From Reddybacter sp041622675 (GTDB lineage: Bacteria > Pseudomonadota > Gammaproteobacteria > Pseudomonadales > Porticoccaceae): a stretch of DNA of 45,566 nucleotides. The notes under the pieces were generated by a model, which ran no database searches, was not told where the DNA came from, and saw nothing but the letters and a program-made list of their open reading frames with translations. The stretch is from contig JBFJYH010000019.1 of assembly GCA_041622675.1 (NCBI GenBank), positions 1 through 45,566 of the forward strand. Reading direction: 5' to 3'. Every line of letters starts with the position of its first letter. Within the stretch, counting starts at the first letter, position 1. Made by a program: the position numbers and the translations under genes. Of this stretch, positions 41,984-45,566 are shown in pieces.

Positions 41984-43084
41984 GTGACTGATATCGACCC
42001 CACTACCTACGACCAACAGTTGCAAGAAAAAGTGGCCGGCCTAGAGACTCGCTTTCGTGAGTTAGTGTTGCCAACCCTCGACATCTACCCTTCCCCCCCC
42101 CTGAACTATCGCATGCGCGCCGAGTTCAAAATATGGCAGCAAGACGGCAGGGCCGACTACGCTATGTACCGTCAAGGGGAGCGTAAACAAGCCTATATTA
42201 TTCAGGGCTTCCCAGCCGGATCAACGACCATAGAAGCGTTAATGCCACCATTGCTCGAACAAATCAACCAGTGCGACATTCTGCGCCAGCGGCTTTTCAG
42301 CGTCGAATTTTTAACCACACTCAGTGGCGAAGCAGTAATTACTCTACTCTACCACCGCCCCCTCGACAGTATGTGGGAGGCCCGCGCCACTGAGCTCGCC
42401 ACCCACTTAAAGGCTGATATTATCGGCCGCAGTCGCAAACAAAAAGTCGTCATTGGCCGCGATTACGTGATTGAAAAACTACAGGTCGCCGGACGCACCT
42501 ATATCTACCAACAAAAAGAGACCGGCTTTACACAGCCCAATGCTCGAGCGAATGAAAAAATGCTCGACTGGGCGCGCCAAAAGAGCACCGATTTTGGTGG
42601 TGATCTACTGGAGCTGTATTGCGGTAACGGCAATTTCACCGCCGTACTGGCGCAAAATTTTAATCGTGTACTCGCGACCGAGATCGCCAAAATATCCGTC
42701 AATTCCGCGCGCTATAATTTTGACGCCAACACGATTACAAATATTGAAATTGTGCGCCTCTCGAGTGAAGAGATTACACAAGCACTAAATGCAGTAAGGC
42801 CCTTCCGTCGGCTGCGCCACATCGACTTACAAAGCTATGAATTTTCAACCGTTTTTGTCGACCCGCCCCGCGCCGGGTTAGATGACGCCACCCTCGAACT
42901 ACTGCGTCGCTTTGACAACATCATTTACATTTCGTGCAACCCAGAAACCCTGCACGAGAACCTATTGGCACTGGATCACAGTCACTGTATTGAGCATTTC
43001 GCTGTCTTCGATCAGTTTCCCTACACCCACCACCTTGAGGCGGGTGCAGTCTTGAAAAAAAGAGGCGCAAGTAAAGCCCGTTAG
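41984..43084 (+). CDS. trmA: tRNA (uracil-5-)-methyltransferase TrmA
   Basis: TrmA makes 5-methyluridine at position 54 of tRNA using SAM. The 366-residue protein has the N-terminal NYRMRAEFKIW motif, the SAM-binding LLELYCGNGNFTAVLA, VFVDPPRAGLD, and the catalytic cysteine in YISCNPETLHENL. Glu near the C-terminus (HHLEAGAVLKK) is also conserved. The start is GTG 41984 with GGAG upstream. It overlaps the end of the convergent DUF2489 gene by 4 bases. Confidence 0.97.
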   Translation: MTDIDPTTYDQQLQEKVAGLETRFRELVLPTLDIYPSPPLNYRMRAEFKIWQQDGRADYAMYRQGERKQAYIIQGFPAGSTTIEALMPPLLEQINQCDILRQRLFSVEFLTTLSGEAVITLLYHRPLDSMWEARATELATHLKADIIGRSRKQKVVIGRDYVIEKLQVAGRTYIYQQKETGFTQPNARANEKMLDWARQKSTDFGGDLLELYCGNGNFTAVLAQNFNRVLATEIAKISVNSARYNFDANTITNIEIVRLSSEEITQALNAVRPFRRLRHIDLQSYEFSTVFVDPPRAGLDDATLELLRRFDNIIYISCNPETLHENLLALDHSHCIEHFAVFDQFPYTHHLEAGAVLKKRGASKAR

Positions 43085-43575
43085 GCCGTATAGAAAAGTT
43101 CCGGTGAGGTTTTGCCCGGCAGGGAGAGGTCCTTGTCAATCAGTTTTTTTGCAGCCGCTAGCACAAAATCTCCAAAGGCCTTTTCTATCTCAAGACGCTC
43201 CCGATCAAAAGCCTTGCGCTGCTCCCGTGTCAGCGCTTTCCAGGCTTCGAGTATCGGAATATGAGCGGTGGCATCGGCGACCTGAAAAAAAACGCTAAAA
43301 CCCTCAGACTCCCTTACCTTTGCATCGATCTGTTCAAGTAGCCAGGAAATACGCAGGCAGGCCTCTGTTACACTCAATTCTTCAGCCACTAAGGCTTTCG
43401 CTAGAATAATAATCCCTTTTTGTCTCTCAACTGTTTTCTCCTTAAGCTGTTGCTCAAAGGCCAGTTTTGCCTTTTCACGCTCGGCATCGAGGTTCTGTAA
43501 CTTTCGCCGCAAATGCAAGGCATAGCCCGCCAACACGAAGACAATCAAAAGAGCCAGTAATACGACAACAACCAC
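43081..43575 (-). CDS. DUF2489 family membrane-anchored protein
   Basis: The 164-residue product has one N-terminal membrane helix (residues 1 to 20), a coiled-coil stretch rich in Lys and Glu (about 24 to 55), and a helical C-terminal part with VTEACLRISWLLEQI and HIPILEAWKALTREQRKAFD. This matches DUF2489, of unknown function. The GTG start at 43575 has GAGAGG upstream. Its stop overlaps the trmA stop region on the other strand. Confidence 0.88.
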   Translation of the reverse strand: MVVVVLLALLIVFVLAGYALHLRRKLQNLDAEREKAKLAFEQQLKEKTVERQKGIIILAKALVAEELSVTEACLRISWLLEQIDAKVRESEGFSVFFQVADATAHIPILEAWKALTREQRKAFDRERLEIEKAFGDFVLAAAKKLIDKDLSLPGKTSPELFYTA

Positions 43576-43623
43576 AATCTACCTCTCAATGAACTATAGA
43601 CAACAATAGGCACTCACGTACGT

Positions 43624-44580
43624 TTACGCCAAACCCTGAGCTTTTAAAAAGATCAAGCCACAAACAACAAAAACAAAAGAAAACAGACCACCTAGTAAGA
43701 CAATATTTGCCGCCATCTTGACATTGCCGCCGAACATCTGGGCAAACACGACACTAATAGTCGAGGTCGGTGATGACAAAACCAAGAACACAATACCCAG
43801 CTCCATACCTCGTAAACCACAGTACCAGGCAATAGGGACCCCCAGTACAGGCATTAGCAAACATTTATACAGTGCCGCACCCCAACCGGCCAAACTGGGC
43901 TTGCGCAATTGAGCAAAATCCAGTGAGGCGCCAACATTGATTAACACCAATGGCACCGTAACTTGCCCCAATAATCGACCGCTATTAGCCAGAGCTTCGG
44001 GCAATTCCAACTTAAAAACCCCCGCTATCGTGCCCAGCAACACACTAATAATAATAGGGTTTTTGGCAATATCTGAAAGATAGCTTTTCGCTGGGCGGCC
44101 AGTTTGGCAGCTATAAAGCTTGAGCACACTGATGGAATAGATATTGTTAAATATAATAAACAGTCCCATCGGTAGAGAGGCCAGAGCCACGCCCTGTACA
44201 CCATAAACATTATAGGCCATGGCAAGCCCCGAGATCAGTAAATTGCCACGAGTAGCACCCTGAATAAAGACACCTCTGTCGCTGCGCTGCGTGACGATAA
44301 ACCTCGCCAAGCCCCAGGCCACCAGAGACAAAGCAATTAATAACGCGACACTGACAAAGAGAAAACGCGGCGCCTCGGTAATACTTAAGTCGGCACTCGA
44401 CAACGATAAAAAAAGCATTGTCGGTGCAGCAAAGTTGAAAACAATACGCGAACTATCATGTAGGAAGCCTTCACTCAACCAACCCATGCGCCGCAGTAAA
44501 ACACCCAGACCTGTGAGTAAGTAAACGGGAAGTATCGCCGTAAAGACAAAGCCAACAACTTCAAGCTGCTGCAAGGTCAT
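43624..44580 (-). CDS. AEC-family transporter
   Basis: An inner-membrane carrier of the auxin efflux carrier family, members of which move organic acids such as malate or malonate. The 318-residue protein has about ten hydrophobic helices, with FTAILPVYLLTGLGVLLRR at the N-terminus and the conserved TVPLVLINVGASLDF and VLSSPTSTISVVFAQMFGG. The substrate cannot be told from sequence. ATG 44580 is used. It lies 36 bases after rmuC on the same strand. Confidence 0.92.
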   Translation of the reverse strand: MTLQQLEVVGFVFTAILPVYLLTGLGVLLRRMGWLSEGFLHDSSRIVFNFAAPTMLFLSLSSADLSITEAPRFLFVSVALLIALSLVAWGLARFIVTQRSDRGVFIQGATRGNLLISGLAMAYNVYGVQGVALASLPMGLFIIFNNIYSISVLKLYSCQTGRPAKSYLSDIAKNPIIISVLLGTIAGVFKLELPEALANSGRLLGQVTVPLVLINVGASLDFAQLRKPSLAGWGAALYKCLLMPVLGVPIAWYCGLRGMELGIVFLVLSSPTSTISVVFAQMFGGNVKMAANIVLLGGLFSFVFVVCGLIFLKAQGLA

Positions 44581-44616
44581 CTATCCTTATGTTGAATTCA
44601 GGCTGATCGTTCAATG

Positions 44617-45566
44617 CTAACAATCACGTTCATCAGACTTTTCAAGCACTGAGATTTGTTCATCCAGTTGGCTTTCATCGCTCAGTGTTGTCGGCATATT
44701 TCGGCGTGTGGTCGCGCCCAGAGTTTTAAGATCCTCTACCCGTTTCAGTAAATTACCGCGACCTGAGACGAGGCGTTTACGGGTGGTCGTCCAGGCGTCG
44801 CGGCTTTTATCCAGGTGCTTGCCAATATCCTCCAGGCCTTCTGCCAGCAAAACAAACTGATCGTAGAGTCCGCCCGCCTGGGCGGCTATTTTTTCTGCAT
44901 TGAGATTTTGATCAGCGTAACGCCAGATATTGTGAATCGTGCGCAAGGTCGCCAGCAGTGTGCTTGGGCTGACGAGAATAATGCCCTTGTCGTAGGCCTC
45001 GCTCAACAATTGTTGATCATGCTCTATGGCCAGCATAAAGGCCGCTTCTACGGGGATGAAAATCAGCACAAAATCGAGGCTATTAACGCCGTCTAATTGC
45101 TCATAGGCCTTGCGATTAAGTCCCACAACATGGCTGCGTAAAGAGGCGACGTGAGTTTTAAGACTTTGAGCGCGCTGTATTTCTTCATTGCTACTGCAAA
45201 AGGCTTCATAAGCTTTTAGCGAAACCTTGGCATCGATAACAATGTCACGCTGGTCGGGTAGATGAATAATGACATCCGGATTGCGCCGCTGGCCCCTTTC
45301 ATTTTGCAGGGCAACCTGTGTTTGATACTCCCTACCTTTTTTAAGACCGGACTCTTCGAGCAGGCGTTCGAGGATGAGCTCGCCCCAGTTGCCCTGCAAT
45401 TTATTGTCACCTTTGAGAGCCTGGGCTAGCTTGATCGCGTCCTGACCAATCTGTTGCGTCTGCTGCTGCAACTCACCAATCTTACCTTCGAGGCGATTGC
45501 GTTCAGCACTTTCCTTGTCATAGACATCCTCGACCTTCTTGCGAAAGTCGGCGAGTTCTTTACGCA
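44617..45566 (-). CDS. rmuC: DNA recombination protein RmuC, 5' end cut by window edge
   Basis: RmuC limits rearrangements at inverted repeats and is a predicted nuclease of the PD-(D/E)xK group. The frame is open to the right edge, so the N-terminal membrane helix and part of the coiled coil lie outside. Visible are the coiled-coil end, GNWGELILERLLEESGLKKG, the nuclease core NPDVIIHLPDQRDIVIDAKV, and LDFVLIFIPVEAAFMLAI. About 316 codons remain. The C-terminus ends KSDERDC. Confidence 0.95.
   Translation of the reverse strand, partial: RKELADFRKKVEDVYDKESAERNRLEGKIGELQQQTQQIGQDAIKLAQALKGDNKLQGNWGELILERLLEESGLKKGREYQTQVALQNERGQRRNPDVIIHLPDQRDIVIDAKVSLKAYEAFCSSNEEIQRAQSLKTHVASLRSHVVGLNRKAYEQLDGVNSLDFVLIFIPVEAAFMLAIEHDQQLLSEAYDKGIILVSPSTLLATLRTIHNIWRYADQNLNAEKIAAQAGGLYDQFVLLAEGLEDIGKHLDKSRDAWTTTRKRLVSGRGNLLKRVEDLKTLGATTRRNMPTTLSDESQLDEQISVLEKSDERDC

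Overview
The window reads as a chromosomal segment of a marine-type gammaproteobacterium. The gene block lolC-lolD-lolE, nqrA-F/apbE/nqrM, long-form GAPDH, mfd, csiV has the arrangement I recall from Pseudomonas and its relatives. The Na+-pumping NADH dehydrogenase and the mix of ketone- and aldehyde-oxidising genes point to an aerobic, probably marine heterotroph. This assignment is inferred from gene content and order, not from a database search. Both edges cut a gene: an integron integrase on the left and rmuC on the right.

Layout. (1) 1-678: the C-terminal three quarters of an integron integrase. (2) 770-7774, minus strand: a complete 2-methylcitrate cycle operon of the AcnD/PrpF type, in the order prpR(GntR)-prpB-prpC-acnD-prpF. 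A strong sigma70-like promoter lies between two copies of the TTGTCTGACAA palindrome, and the intercistronic regions carry hairpins. (3) 8004-11816: a DUF2062 membrane protein, convergent with the lipoprotein-releasing ABC transporter lolCDE. (4) 12048-19517: a small periplasmic protein, then the nqrABCDEF-apbE-nqrM operon on the minus strand. (5) 19734-28346: long GAPDH, mfd, csiV, a YqhA-type membrane protein, and an exported aspartoacylase-like metallohydrolase with a proline-rich linker. (6) 28406-30905: moaA-moaB-moaC-moaD, preceded by what I read as a molybdenum-cofactor (Moco) riboswitch; moaE is absent. (7) 31513-35202: a Baeyer-Villiger-type flavin monooxygenase, an SDR and a serine esterase, which together could turn a secondary alcohol into an acid plus an alcohol. 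(8) 35499-36922: tusD-tusC-tusB-tusE for tRNA 2-thiouridine. (9) 37122-45566: a YajD HNH nuclease, a 7TMR-DISM diguanylate cyclase, a DUF779/aldehyde dehydrogenase pair, a frameshifted yjbQ, trmA, a DUF2489 protein, an AEC transporter and rmuC.

Much of the window is core metabolism. The parts most worth a second look are the putative Moco riboswitch, the two-operator prp promoter, the alcohol-ketone-ester cluster with its palindromic sites, the esterase whose only good ribosome site faces an ATT codon, the single-base frameshift in yjbQ, and the truncated integron integrase whose cassette array, if any, lies beyond the left edge. No tRNA, rRNA, CRISPR array or insertion sequence was seen.
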